From Scytalidium lignicola (Eukaryota > Ascomycota > Leotiomycetes), in NCBI GenBank assembly GCA_002812745.2, contig NCSJ02000096.1:62001-126000 (forward strand): a stretch of DNA of 64,000 bases, given 5' to 3'. The notes under the pieces were generated by a model that saw only the letters and a list, made by a program, of their open reading frames with translations, was not told where the DNA came from and did not search any database. Each line of letters starts with the position of its first letter. The first letter of the stretch is position 1. Shown here piece by piece: positions 1-10,786 of the stretch. A program made the translations under genes and the position numbers.

Positions 1-172
1 TTCTTCGCCCACCTACTCCTTAAGTCAGGGAGTCTAGTACCAGACAACCCTATGAACTAGACTTAAACATCACTGTGCTCTTGAATCTGGTGAAGGAGTC
101 TAGGTGGCTGAATCCATGTTTCCCAAGCGTCTTCATACCACAGACAAAATGCTTTGACGACCCCAAAGCCAG

Positions 173-358
173 TCAAAAGTCATCGCCGTGAACGAGCGAT
201 CGCCGAACACCGCTCTTCCTCTCCATTGTCCACTCATAGTGGTGGACAAATGGAATACTGAGTGCCATTAAAAAGTAGACCGTTGCGAAATTGACGATCT
301 GCTCGTCTTCTGCAGGGCTGGAAGGATCCTGACTCTTGTTTGAACGGAAAACGTTCAT
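173..358 (-). pseudogene. possible relic of a fungal PD-(D/E)XK-like hypothetical protein
   Basis: A 61-codon reading frame holds a stretch (DEQIVN...EWTMERKS) that resembles the 'D/E-EQ-VN-x-ALxxxL ... W-T/S-L/M-xR' block I recall from large fungal families of nuclease-like hypothetical proteins. It stops after about 60 residues. The sequence upstream on the same strand (to 537) is hydrophobic and AT-rich and does not extend the similarity. I see no clear splice signals linking it to more coding sequence. It may be a decayed gene piece or chance; the family assignment is from memory of the motif only. Confidence 0.22.
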
Positions 359-1504
359 GTATCACAAAAGAGGTCAAAATGATCAGACACCTCCAAATTT
401 TTTATAAACAAATAAATAAAAATTGTTCCCAGGAATAAATAATTATCGGGGCGGGGGAATATATGAGTGAATAGAATGACAAATACTAATGTCAGTGACA
501 AGCACGTCAATACATTAGATTCACTTTCCCAGCCCACCTCTTAGAACAACAATTTGACCTGACCGTTCTGCCACAACGACGCTATTTGTTTTGTGCGAGG
601 AAGTTGCTTATTTGGGGTTATATAGGAAGGTAGTGGTTGGAAGGGGGAACGCTAAACATGCCATTATCATGAAACAAGCCCAGAAGATGGTTGTCGTTGC
701 GTATCAACGCTGCAAGCAGGTCGTGCAGCCCCAGTGGAGGGGCATGATAGTCCAGCGAAGGATCTTTCCGAAGTTTCCAATGTATATAGTTATTTCAAGG
801 AAAATAGGGGTAAACTTAAAGGGTTAATCCGTGGGTAACACGAATTATGTCCTCATTTACCTCTGTTCTACAACAATCTTTTACATGAAGATGTGACTTG
901 CTGTGATACTCATATCTCAACTAAGCCCTCGATCATTAAATCTAAACTTAAAAATTAAAGATCGAGCTTTTGAGGTCTTTCAAGCTGAAAGAAGTATAGT
1001 CACGTGGTCATACGGAGAGCACGCACATTTGTCCGACTCTTAGATAGGAGCCTTAAAATAAAAGATCGTATTACATTAAGAGAAATATCAAACCAGCATG
1101 ACTATATAAGCAATAAGATAGCATCGAAAGCAAACTACGTGGTACTTAAAAAGTGTTTCTCCCAAATGGTTGGGAAGACGATGATTTAGCAGATGGAGGG
1201 TAAAGAAAGGAGTTTGTAGGCAGAGATCCTCAGAGCTGAACAGAAGCAAAAGAAAATTTTACCCCGTCATCCCTCGTCATCAAGTGATGGAGAAAAAGTT
1301 GCTGAAAAAGAAAAGAATTGTAGGGACAAATATCTCCATCAATTTCGTTAACACAATTCCCTGTAGTAATCACATGATATATGGATGTAGAAGGAAATTT
1401 TGCAAGGATGGCAACTTTAAGCGACGACGATAAACCTCGACTCGAGAAAAATAATCTTTATCGAGGCGAGGCAGTATCTACCAAACAATATACCATTCTC
1501 AATC
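359..1504. other. AT-rich spacer upstream of DBP9
   Basis: No coding exon with convincing family similarity or splice signals was seen. Short ORFs here are low-quality. The last 100 bases before the DBP9 start are the likely promoter and 5' leader. Confidence 0.5.
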
Positions 1505-3441
1505 ATGAAGCGCAAATTGGATTCTAATGATATTCCTGCTCCTGTGGACGGATTAGACTCATCTAGCAGTCGGAAGAAAGATATAGCCTTCTCTGACTTG
1601 GGTTTAAATCCGCTGCTACTTCAAGCTATAACAAAGCAGAATTTCAAGAACCCGACTCTAGTGCAAATTGAGGCCATTCCTCTTGCATTAGCAGGTCGCG
1701 ACTTGCTTGTTAGAGCTAAGACTGGATCTGGAAAGACAGCAGCATACTTGCTACCTATTTTACATTCAATTTTAAAATCAAAACAGGTTTGGAAAGGACC
1801 TTGTCCACCTAACATTTGCAGCCAGCTAACCCTCTGCAGAATTCCTCGACACAACATGTATCCTCACTCATTTTAGTTCCGACAAGAGAATTGGCTCAGC
1901 AGGTTTTTGAAGCCGTGGAATCATTTTCTTCGTTCTGCACAAAAGACATCCGCGGTAAATACAGCTTTTCTCGAAGACCTCTTTGCACGTACTCAATCGC
2001 TAATATGTGCTCCAGCTGTGAATCTCACTGAAAAGGTCTCCCAAGATGTGCAGAGATCCATTCTTTCGGATGTACCCGATATAATCGTTGCTACTCCTGC
2101 TCGAGCCGCTTTGAACCTTAATACCGAAGCTCTCTCATTTGACAACCTTACACACCTTGTCATTGACGAAGCAGACTTGGTTCTATCATATGGTTACGAT
2201 GACGACCTAAAAAATATATCAAAATCTCTGCCAAAGAATTGCCAGAACTTTCTCGTATCGGCAACACTTACAGAAGAGGTAGACACTTTGAAAGGTTTGT
2301 TCTGCCGGGATCCAGTGATATTGCAACTCGAGGAGCCCGAGGAGAATGGTGAAGGTGTGACTCAATACGTTGTCAATTGTGCAGAAGACGAGAAGTTCCT
2401 TCTCATATACGTCATATTCAAGCTCCGGTTGATCAAGGGAAAGTGTATAGTCTTTGTCGCCGATATCGACAGATGTTATCGATTAAAACTATACCTGGAG
2501 CAGTTTGGCATAAGAAGTTGCATCCTAAACTCAGAGCTACCTGTCAATTCGAGGATCCACGTTGTCGAAGAATTTAACAAAAATGTCTACGATATTATAA
2601 TTGCTTCTGATGAACATGAGGTCCTCGGAGACGAGGAAGATTCAAAGCCCGAACCAGTAACAGAAGGTTCGTCAGAAGTCGGGGCTAGTAAAGGAGGCGA
2701 GACGGGGACAGATTCTCGACAGTCATCGAAGAAGAAGCAAAAAAGAGCNAAAAAAAGACAAGGAATATGGTGTTGCGCGTGGAATTGATTTTAAAGACGT
2801 TGCGTGCGTGCTGAACTTCGATCTACCTACATCCTCAAAATCATACAGCCACAGGATAGGCAGAACAGCACGAGCAGGGAAGACAGGGATGGCAATATCA
2901 TTTGTTATTCCATCGCACGAATATAAGAAACACAAGCCGACAAGCATTGAATCTGCGGAACATGACGAAAAAGTCCTTTCGAAGATAAAGCGACAACAAG
3001 CGAAAGCTGGCAAGGAAATAAAACCTTACAACTTCGATATGAAACAAATCGATGCTTTCAGATATAGAATGGGCGACGCACTACGCGCAGTTACGAAGAT
3101 TGGGATCCGCGAAGCGAGAAGTAGGGAGGTGAGGGAGGAGTTGATTAGGAGTGAGAAGCTGAAGCGCCATTTTGAAGAAAATCCTGACGATTTAAAACAC
3201 TTGCGTCACGATGGTGAATTACGACCTGCGAGGGTACAGTCGCACCTGAAGCATGTCCCTGATTATCTATTACCGAAGGACGGTAAAAAGGGTATTACGA
3301 ACGGCGATGTGGGATTTGTGAGCTTGAGAAAAACAACAGATAATAGGATAAGGAAGGCCAGGATGGCGAAAAAGGGGNAAAAAATTTGGTAGACGTAGAG
3401 CGGATCCATTGAAGACATTTAAAGCTGTGGCCTCGAAATAG
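1505..3441 (+). CDS. DBP9: ATP-dependent RNA helicase Dbp9 (DEAD box)
   Basis: Nucleolar DEAD-box helicase of 60S ribosome assembly. Exons are 1505-1786, 1840-1954 and 2016-3441. The 53- and 61-nt introns have GT/AG ends and a GCTAAC or GCTAAT branch site. About 606 aa, normal for Dbp9. Motif I AKTGSGKT is near residues 71-78, followed by PTRELA, VIDEAD and SATLT. The C-terminal core carries [10 protein letters not shown]. The basic tail ends in TFKAVASK. A charged, low-complexity insert sits before the VARGIDF motif, as is usual for the family. The frame breaks twice, exactly at single N bases at 2749 and 3378; leaving out each N restores the conserved reading (AKKDKEYG and KKGKKFG). I treat these as consensus errors, not mutations. 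Confidence 0.93.
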
Positions 3442-3862
3442 ATTAGATATGATTAGGAATAATGAACTATGTATTCTTCACATGCCTAAACAGACAAGAT
3501 ATATCTCGTCGGTCATTACGAACAATTCAATAGAAGTGTTCTAACCATTTGGATATTCTCTATTTTCTCCGTAATTATCATCAGTTTGTCATATTTATGT
3601 ACTTCGATGTACCTATTTTGCTACATTCAGTCCTTAGATATATCCCGAAGTATATCTAAGCTCCTGGATTTCAAATATGGACTTTTGTTCAAACTCAATC
3701 TAGTCCAGATCCGCATTTTGCTTTGGCGTCAGAATAATATATTACAAGTCCCAGGGAGTAAGTTTCTATCGGCCAATATGAATCCCCGCGAACGTAACCC
3801 GAGGTTGTAGGTGCTGATATTGAGAACAGCAGTTTCCTTGTAGTAATTCTACTAGATACAAC
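3442..3862. other. convergent 3' spacer DBP9 / FUN14
   Basis: AT-rich sequence between two converging genes, holding their 3' untranslated regions. A 74-codon ORF here has no recognisable features. Confidence 0.5.
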
Positions 3863-4450
3863 CTATCTTTGCTCCGATACTATGTCTGGAAATCGCACAA
3901 ATGCTGCCAAGGCGAAAGTAGTACCAAATGATACCTTGAAGGCTGGGTTGTCTTCAAGCGCAGAGCGTAAATTAATACTTGAAAAGTAACGCTGAAGCCT
4001 TTGATATGGTATGATGTTGATACCTTGACTCGATGCCCACTACTTTGTTATTAGTTTATCGGCCGGTTTACATACAAGGAATGACACACGAACCTGGACG
4101 CCAACGAGAAGTATTCCTAGCAATAAAGTCAGGGGTCTTGAGAAGAAACTGACAGCAAGGCCAGCACAAAGTCCTGCTATTATAAGCCGCAATTCATGTC
4201 CAGTTTATTTAATTGATGTAACAATACCTAAAATTGAACCAGTACTTAGCTGTCGTATCGTCCTTTGATCTAAATTGCTTTGAAAGGTGGGGTTTCTTGA
4301 GCCAATTTGATTTACATCGTTGGAAAGATTATGTCCGGAATCTAATCGTACAGGACGTTGCTGGGCCAAATGGAAAGACGTAAAAGACAAGCCAAGACAG
4401 ACACCAAGGGCTTGAGGCCGTAACAGTGGCCGTAAAACAAGAGATGCCAT
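3863..4450 (-). CDS. FUN14-domain mitochondrial membrane protein
   Basis: Small three-exon gene: 4450-4228, 4176-4094 and 4039-3863 (introns 51 and 54 nt), giving 160 aa. The N-terminus (MASLVLRPLLRPQALG) is basic and amphipathic, like a mitochondrial presequence. It is followed by a glycine-rich hydrophobic segment (GSILGAGLCAGLAVSFF), a second hydrophobic run (LTLLLGILLVGVQ), then GINIIPYQRLQRYF and a last hydrophobic segment ending FALAAFVRF. This order matches fungal FUN14-family proteins, which sit in the mitochondrial outer membrane; mammalian FUNDC1 is a mitophagy receptor. No LC3/Atg8-interacting motif was obvious, so a mitophagy role is not implied. The head-to-head neighbour is SNZ, 627 bp away. 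Confidence 0.82.
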
Positions 4451-5077
4451 TGTAAGGGCGCGTCGTGGCAGGTGTTCCCTGGTGATGATGATAGGGACAG
4501 AGCAGTATTTGATTTTAGACGAGTCTTCCGAGTCAATTGGCTATTATTCTTTCGTATAAGTGAGGTCGTAGTGCAGAGTTCAATTGTGACTGTGGACTTA
4601 ATTTTGTGAGTGACGTCAGATGATAGGTTGGATTCCAACCGATATAGGCGATTCAATAGGTCGGCCGCACGAACCGGTCAGCTAGGCCAAACTGTAAAAT
4701 GGCCAATGGCCAAGATTCGTCGTTCTGCCGGATTACAAGTCATGTGATGTCCACGGAACTCGACCGGAGGTGAAACGGAGACGGAATGGCGAAAACGGAG
4801 CAAGTGCGCTAAGATAACAACGCTGTGGGTTAGGAACAACCAATAGATAGGCAGCTGCCCCTCCTCTAATTAGTACGATTTTTTTTTTGATTCCAAAACC
4901 CGTGAAAGGTATGGTACCTTACATAAGACATTTCTCTTCTGCTTTCCTCCATTCTTTCAATTTAAAAGGCCTAAAATCCCTCTGATCTGTTTTATATTTT
5001 TGAACATCCTCCTCAATTATTTTCGAGAGAGATCATCCTTCATCACTTATCCCTACCATTCTTCCGTTCACAGAATA
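4451..5077. promoter_or_regulatory. divergent promoter region FUN14 / SNZ
   Basis: A shared upstream region between genes transcribed away from each other. It contains a poly-T tract near 4880 and a pyrimidine-rich leader just before the SNZ start, both typical of fungal promoters. No specific factor site is claimed. Confidence 0.45.
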
Positions 5078-6146
5078 ATGACTAACGACTCAGCGATCAC
5101 GGTGATACCTAACCTTCCTCCATCCAACGGAGAGCAAACCGCACAAAATGGAAATGGCAATGTGGACTTTACAGTGAAAGCTGGTCTTGCACGCATGCTG
5201 AAGGGAGGTGTGATTATGGACGTTGTAAATGCTGAGCAAGTTCGTTAAAAGCCAAGCCATCCTTTTGAGACCTCATGACTCATACTTGCCAAAAGGCAAG
5301 AATTGCAGAAGAAGCAGGAGCAGTCGCCGTCATGGCGCTTGAGCGAGTACCCGCTGATATCCGAGCGGAAGGAGGTGTGGCACGAATGTCGGACCCCAAA
5401 ATGATCAAGGAGATCATGGCCAGTGTGACGATTCCGGTTATGGCAAAGGCACGGATTGGCCATTTTGTCGAGTGCCAGGTACGTTAACCTTCAATTCCAA
5501 TTCATACCTAGGCATTCCTAACAATAGCCGACAGATCCTTCAGGCCATTGGCGTTGACTATATAGATGAGTCAGAGGTCCTCACTCCTGCTGATCATGCT
5601 CATCATGTTGAGAAACATGCCTTCAAAGTCCCTTTCGTCTGTGGTTGCCGGAACCTGGGTGAGGCCCTTCGCCGTATCAGCGAAGGTGCAGCAATGATCC
5701 GGACAAAAGGCGAGGCAGGAACAGGTGATGTAGTCGAAGCTGTGCGCCATATGCGGACGGTCAACGCGGAAATTGCTCATGCTTCGCGCATGTCCGACAC
5801 CGAATTGCGAGTGCTGGCAAAGGATATCCAAGCACCATTCGAATTACTGAAAGAGACGGCTAAACTTGGCAGACTGCCAGTGGTCAATTTTGCTGCTGGC
5901 GGGATTGCAACGCCCGCTGATGCTGCCCTTATGATGCAGCTGGGCTGTGATGGCGTGTTCGTCGGCTCTGGAATCTTCAAATCTGGAGATGCTGCAAAGA
6001 GAGCGAAAGCAATCGTCCAAGCGGTGACCCATTACAACGATCCAAAGATCTTAGCTGAGGTTAGCGAGGATCTTGGAGAGGCCATGGTAGGCATAAACAC
6101 TGGTGCGATGGAACCTAAGGAAAAGATGCAAGGCAGAGGATGGTAA
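5078..6146 (+). CDS. SNZ1: pyridoxal 5'-phosphate synthase, PdxS/Snz subunit
   Basis: Makes pyridoxal phosphate from ribose 5-phosphate, glyceraldehyde 3-phosphate and ammonia in the DXP-independent pathway. Exons are 5078-5239, 5296-5478 and 5535-6146 (two 56-nt introns), giving 318 aa against about 295-310 in the family. Highly conserved blocks are all present: [60 protein letters not shown] and [19 protein letters not shown]. The two lysines that bind sugar intermediates are retained: Lys in MAKARIG near residue 105 and Lys in RTKGEAG near 173. The glutaminase partner (Sno/PdxT) is not in this window. The start is the first ATG that gives the family N-terminus after a short Asn/Gly-rich leader. 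Confidence 0.96.
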
Positions 6147-7029
6147 TCTATATCTTCGTGAATTCAATCTTTCAAAATGAATTGCCGACTTTTAAATGAT
6201 ACTCTTATAACGAGATGAGTAGTTGAACGTATTGTAAGAGTGATTGAGCATAGTCAGCGAACTTTAACTTAACCTCTAAGAATTTACTGCGATAAAAATG
6301 GATAAAGTTGTTAGTAATATTTGGGGCTTTGAACGCAGTTGATTTTGAAGGGATTCTCTTCCAAAATTATAGAATATGCTAGTGCGATAGAGTCAAAAGA
6401 GTAGAGAGATGATGTGGGATAAGTAGGAGTACGGGTTTGTACTACGTAGTACAAGCCTTGCGGGGGATTGTTCTGAACAGGCACGACAGGGCCCGCACAT
6501 CGGCTATCATAGCTCGCTACCGCTGTTATCAGTCTATCTTCTAAGAATGAGAAGCCAATTTCCAAGAAGACATATTCTAATTTCAATTAGTGAAAAATGC
6601 AAAAAGGAGCAGCATACACTGTTCCCAGTTGGGTCTCATGTTCGCGGTTAATACGAGTGAGACGCTGTACCACTAAGCCAAACGGGCGATGAGTTGGAAG
6701 CTGGCTACTTATCTTACAAGATATGACGAGCTTCTAACACCAGCTTTAGTGGGATGAGAGTTAATAGCTAGGTTAAGATTTTCAAATTAGGGTTTCGCAA
6801 CTGAATGCCTGACTAATAAACTGCCGGGCTTTGAAGGCGGTGTAGCAATTTTTTTTTAGCACTACGGGGGGCAGAAGTGCATAAAGTTCTCAAATCGTTG
6901 ATTTCTCTTTTTCACTTCCTTGGTGAAGGTAACTTCAACCCGCCGACACTGTGTTGCATCTTCGGCTTAGTAGTACTTAGTTAATTCTTACATTCAACAG
7001 AATAACTCAATACTTTTTTATTTGTCACG
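6147..7029. other. SNZ-IMPDH spacer (IMPDH promoter)
   Basis: An 880-bp AT-rich spacer between two co-oriented genes. It holds the SNZ 3' end, the tRNA-like fragment annotated separately, and presumably the IMPDH promoter with pyrimidine-rich tracts at 6905-6920 and 7005-7025. Confidence 0.45.
6600..6687 (-). pseudogene. tRNA-Thr(CGT)-like 5' half, probably a broken tRNA gene
   Basis: Reading the minus strand from 6687, there is an acceptor-like GCCCGTT, a good A-box/D-arm (TGGCTTAGTGGTACAGC), and a 5-bp anticodon stem TCTCA...TGAGA. The stem loop starts CTCGTA (anticodon CGT, 6655-6653) and contains about 12 extra bases, as if a tRNA intron sat after position 37. After TGAGA no T-arm (GGTTCGANNCC) and no matching acceptor AACGGGC can be found. 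A TTTTT tract follows. The 3' half is therefore missing or scrambled, and I call it a tRNA relic rather than a working gene. Confidence 0.42.
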
Positions 7030-8945
7030 ATGCCTCACACAAACGGCGTAACCGCTTCGGCGTCCTTTTTTGGTGGTAACAGCCAAATCCAGGACCCGGC
7101 TACAGCGCTTGATGTACTCAAGGAATACAAGTATGCAGACGGACTTGATGTCCATAGTCTACTTGATTCTCGGGCCAATGGTGGATTGACCTACAATGAC
7201 TTTCTGGTTTTGCCTGGTTACATTGGGTTTGCAGCTTCAGAAGTCAATCTCGAGGCTCCAGTCACCAAGCGTATTACGCTGAAGACCCCATTTGTATCTT
7301 CTCCTATGGATACAGTGACAGAACATGAAATGGCTATTCATATAGCTCTTCAAGGAGGTTTAGGAGTGATTCACCACAACTGTTCTGCTGATGAGCAGGC
7401 GGAGATGGTACGAAAAGTTAAGCGCTACGAGAACGGCTTTATCTTGGATCCAGTCGTCTTGAACCGCAACACTACAGTTGGGGAGGTGAAAGCTCTCAAG
7501 GAGAAATGGGGATTTGGTGGATTCCCAGTGACTGGTTAGTATTTTTATCTTTATCTTTTATCTTTGGTGTTTTGATGGTGTTGCGCAACTCTTATGATTA
7601 AATAAAAAACTCAATAACTTTCGTTCATCCGTATTGACTGCAAGGTCGTGGGGATAAAAGTCTATGCTCTTAATGAAATAGTTTTACCAAAAACATATTG
7701 GAATAGTTAGTCTCATGCAAGTTTCAAATTTGCTAACTCGTTCCCAATTAGTCGATGGTAAACTCGGCACGAAGTTGGTGGGCATCGTCACGAACCGTGA
7801 CATCCAATTCGAAGATGACCTTAGCCTCCCTGTATCTGCCGTCATGGTAACTGATCTTGTTACCGCCGCTGCTGGAACTACACTGGTGGAAGCAAATGCC
7901 ATCCTCGCAAAATCGAAGAAGGGCAAGCTTCCTATAGTCGATAATGAAGGAAACTTGGTCTCCATGATCTCTCGATCTGATCTCACCAAGAATCTGCACT
8001 TCCCACTCGCTTCCAAACTTCCCGATTCTAAGCAGCTGATCTGCGCTGCTGCCATCGGTACCCGACCAGAGGATAAGATCCGTCTTCAGAAATTAGTTGA
8101 TGCTGGTCTTGATATCGTAGTTTTAGACAGCAGCCAGGGTAACAGCATGTACCAGATTGAGATGATCAAGTATGTTAAGGAGAAATATCCACTACTTGAC
8201 GTCATTGGTGGTAATGTTGTCACCCGCGAGCAAGCTGCTTCTCTCATTGCAGCCGGTGTAGATGGCTTGCGAATTGGTATGGGAAGTGGAAGTGCTTGTA
8301 TCACACAGGAAGTCATGGCTGTAGGCAGACCTCAAGCAGCAGCTGTTTACGCCGTCAGCTCCTTTGCAGCTAAGTTCGGCGTGCCCTGTATGGCTGATGG
8401 AGGAATTCAGAATGTGGGTCACATTGTCAAAGGACTTGCTCTAGGTGCAACTACTATTATGATGGGCGGTCTTCTTGCAGGCACTACTGAATCGCCAGGT
8501 ACATCCTTCGTTAGCAGGGAGGGTAAGCTTGTCAAGGCATACCGAGGAATGGGCAGTATCGACGCAATGCAAGACAAGAAAGCCGGTGCGGGTGCGAAAG
8601 ACAGCCAGAAGAGTAATGCTGGAACAGCAAGATACTTCTCTGAAGGAGATAGTGTGCTTGTAGCACAAGGTGTCTCTGGTGCTGTTGCTCACAGAGGGTA
8701 AGTTTATGTCTGCTCTAAGAATAGTATTCATCACATGCTAATACCATCTTAGTTCTGTCACCAAATTCGTTCCATATCTCGCAGCTGGGTTGAAACACTC
8801 TTTGCAAGATTGCGGACAGAAGAGCCTCGTAGACCTGCACAAATCCGTAACAAATGGCACCACTAGATTCGAGCTCCGTACCGCGAGTGCTCAATTAGAA
8901 GGTGGAGTCAACATGGAAAGTTATGAAAAGAAACTATATGCGTAG
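7030..8945 (+). CDS. IMD2: inosine-5'-monophosphate dehydrogenase
   Basis: Oxidises IMP to XMP with NAD+, the rate-limiting step to GMP and the target of mycophenolic acid. Exons are 7030-7534, 7752-8697 and 8753-8945, giving 547 aa (family about 520-550). The N-terminal TIM-barrel strands ([15 protein letters not shown]) are followed by an inserted CBS pair around residues 120-240. The catalytic loop [13 protein letters not shown] carries the nucleophilic Cys near residue 351. ADGGIQ, the GMMGG-type loop (MMGGLLAGT) and the flap YRGMGS follow. Intron 1 is long for this locus (217 nt), with repeated pyrimidine tracts and a GCTAAC branch site. The symbol follows yeast usage; filamentous fungi normally have one copy. 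Confidence 0.96.
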
Positions 8946-9368
8946 AGTATGAGGATATGATTCAAAAATGGGGTTTTAGAGAACTAAAGATAGGGTTGGT
9001 TATTCTTGTTCATAGGGGGGCGTTCAAGGGAGTTCTTTAGAGTTATCAGTGCAGGTTTGCAGACTTGAGAACAATCTTTCTCGAGACCTTGCCTAATGCA
9101 AGTTATTCGTGCTCATCCAATGGTTCAATGCTGTAAAAAATGAGTGGGACTTCTGTGTAGCTGATTATCCTAATTTTAAGAATGCTTAGCAACGAATGCT
9201 CCACTAGCTTACTAGTAATTACTGTACAATTGACTCCCCTCGAAGCTCGTGCTCAATCGGGTAAAAGTACTACCGGACCTCGGCGGCGGGGTATTAGGTA
9301 TGTATATTGTACTGTAGCTGCCGTTGCTGTCGAGAAATAATCTTGCTAGCTTTTAACAAAATCTCATC
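8946..9368. other. IMPDH-riboflavin synthase spacer
   Basis: IMPDH 3' region and probable promoter of the riboflavin synthase gene. No further coding or RNA feature seen. Confidence 0.45.
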
Positions 9369-10118
9369 ATGTTTACCGGAATTGTAGAGATTATCGGAAG
9401 TAAGATATTCTAGACCTAAAACTTCTCTTCACACGACTAACATCTGAAAGCTGTCTCCGAGCTCGATTCTCATGATGAGACTGGAGGTACATCACTAACT
9501 ATTACCAATGCTGCCGAGATTTTAACAGACTGTCACCTCGGTGACAGCATCAGTGTAAATGGCACCTGCTTGACCGTAACGGAATTCGACAAGTCGTCGT
9601 TCAAAGTTGGCGTGGCTCCTGAGACTCTGCGCCGAACCAACCTAGGTTCTCTGAAGCAAGGCAGCAAAGTCAATCTCGAGCGTGCGGTCTCAGCATCCAC
9701 GCGGATGGGTGGGCATTTCGTTCAGGGTCACGTCGACACAATTGCCACGATTCTGAAGATTGAGCCTGATGGCAATGCCTTTACGTTTCGATTACAGCCT
9801 AGGGATCGAGGCGTGCTAAGATATGTTGTGGAGAAAGGGTATATCACGCTGGATGGGGCAAGCTTGACGATTACGAAAGTTAATGATGTTGAGGGGTGGT
9901 GGGAGGTTATGCTGATATCATATACACAAGAGAGGGTTGTAATGGCGAGCAAGAAGCCAGGAGACGATGTCAACGTCGAGACGGATCAGATTGGAAAGTA
10001 CGTGGAGAAAGCAGTTCAAGGCTATTTCAATAGTTCTGGAGCTGGTAGTGATATCGCCATTCTACAAAAAATGGTAGATAGGCTTGTGGATGAAAGGTTG
10101 AAAAAGGAGAACAAGTAG
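9369..10118 (+). CDS. RIB5: riboflavin synthase alpha chain
   Basis: Dismutates two 6,7-dimethyl-8-ribityllumazine molecules to riboflavin. Exons are 9369-9399 and 9451-10118, separated by a 51-nt intron, giving 232 aa. The canonical MFTGIVE start is encoded by the 31-nt first exon. Two lumazine-binding barrels follow. Repeat 1 holds ISVNGTCLTV and the MGGHFVQGHVD motif. Repeat 2 holds YITLDGASLTI. The C-terminal helix (IGKYVEKAVQGYF) mediates trimerisation in the family. FAD synthase, a later step in flavin use, lies about 12 kb away but is not co-regulated in any way that can be seen here. Confidence 0.95.
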
Positions 10119-10786
10119 TATCTGCATTTAAAAACTTTATCTGGGGTTATGTGACATTGCTCTTCCAACGTCTTGTGTAATATTACACCTTACAATCTCT
10201 GGGAACCTCCCCCCCTTTAACGCTGCTTGCGTATATTTCCGTCAATTATACCATTAACAATACTGGGGTCATAATTAGATCATGCCTGTAGCTGCACAGT
10301 ACCTAGATGATAAATTGTCTAATGTATACGGACGTAAGAAGACGTAAAATAGGGTGAAAAAAATAGTAATCGTTCTACTAGAGGCTACCTACGTAACCGG
10401 AGGGTCGAATTCTATAAATAAAGAGCTGTAAAACAGCGCCATATGACAAATACCGTAGACTAGTAACTAATTGCAAGAGATTTTGCGTTGCGATTTTTTG
10501 AGGTGCAGAGTTGGATCGCTTCCACAAACCAGACATGCAACAAAACTTTTGCAAGGAGGAAAATAACCAACCCTATAGGCTGCTTTTTATTCAACTATTG
10601 GCTTCACTAATAGGATAAAATATATTGCTGACTTGATATCTTAATCTTAGGTTCTTAGCTTATAGTGACTTATGACACATAAAATCTAATTCTAGAATAT
10701 CAAGTCCCAGGAGATAGTAACAGTAGTACTAGCCTTAGAAGATGTAAAAAAGCTTATTTGAGCAAGTTGAAGAATATATTTGATTT
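10119..10786. other. convergent spacer RIB5 / BFR2
   Basis: A 668-bp AT-rich spacer between gene 3' ends. It includes a poly-C run near 10209 and short homopolymers. No gene seen. Confidence 0.5.

Noticed and set aside
1787..1821. A 35-nt intron in DBP9 using the first AG
   Set aside because: It is shorter than any other intron here and adds non-conserved residues. The AG at 1839 gives a 53-nt intron with a CTAAC branch site and the family sequence.
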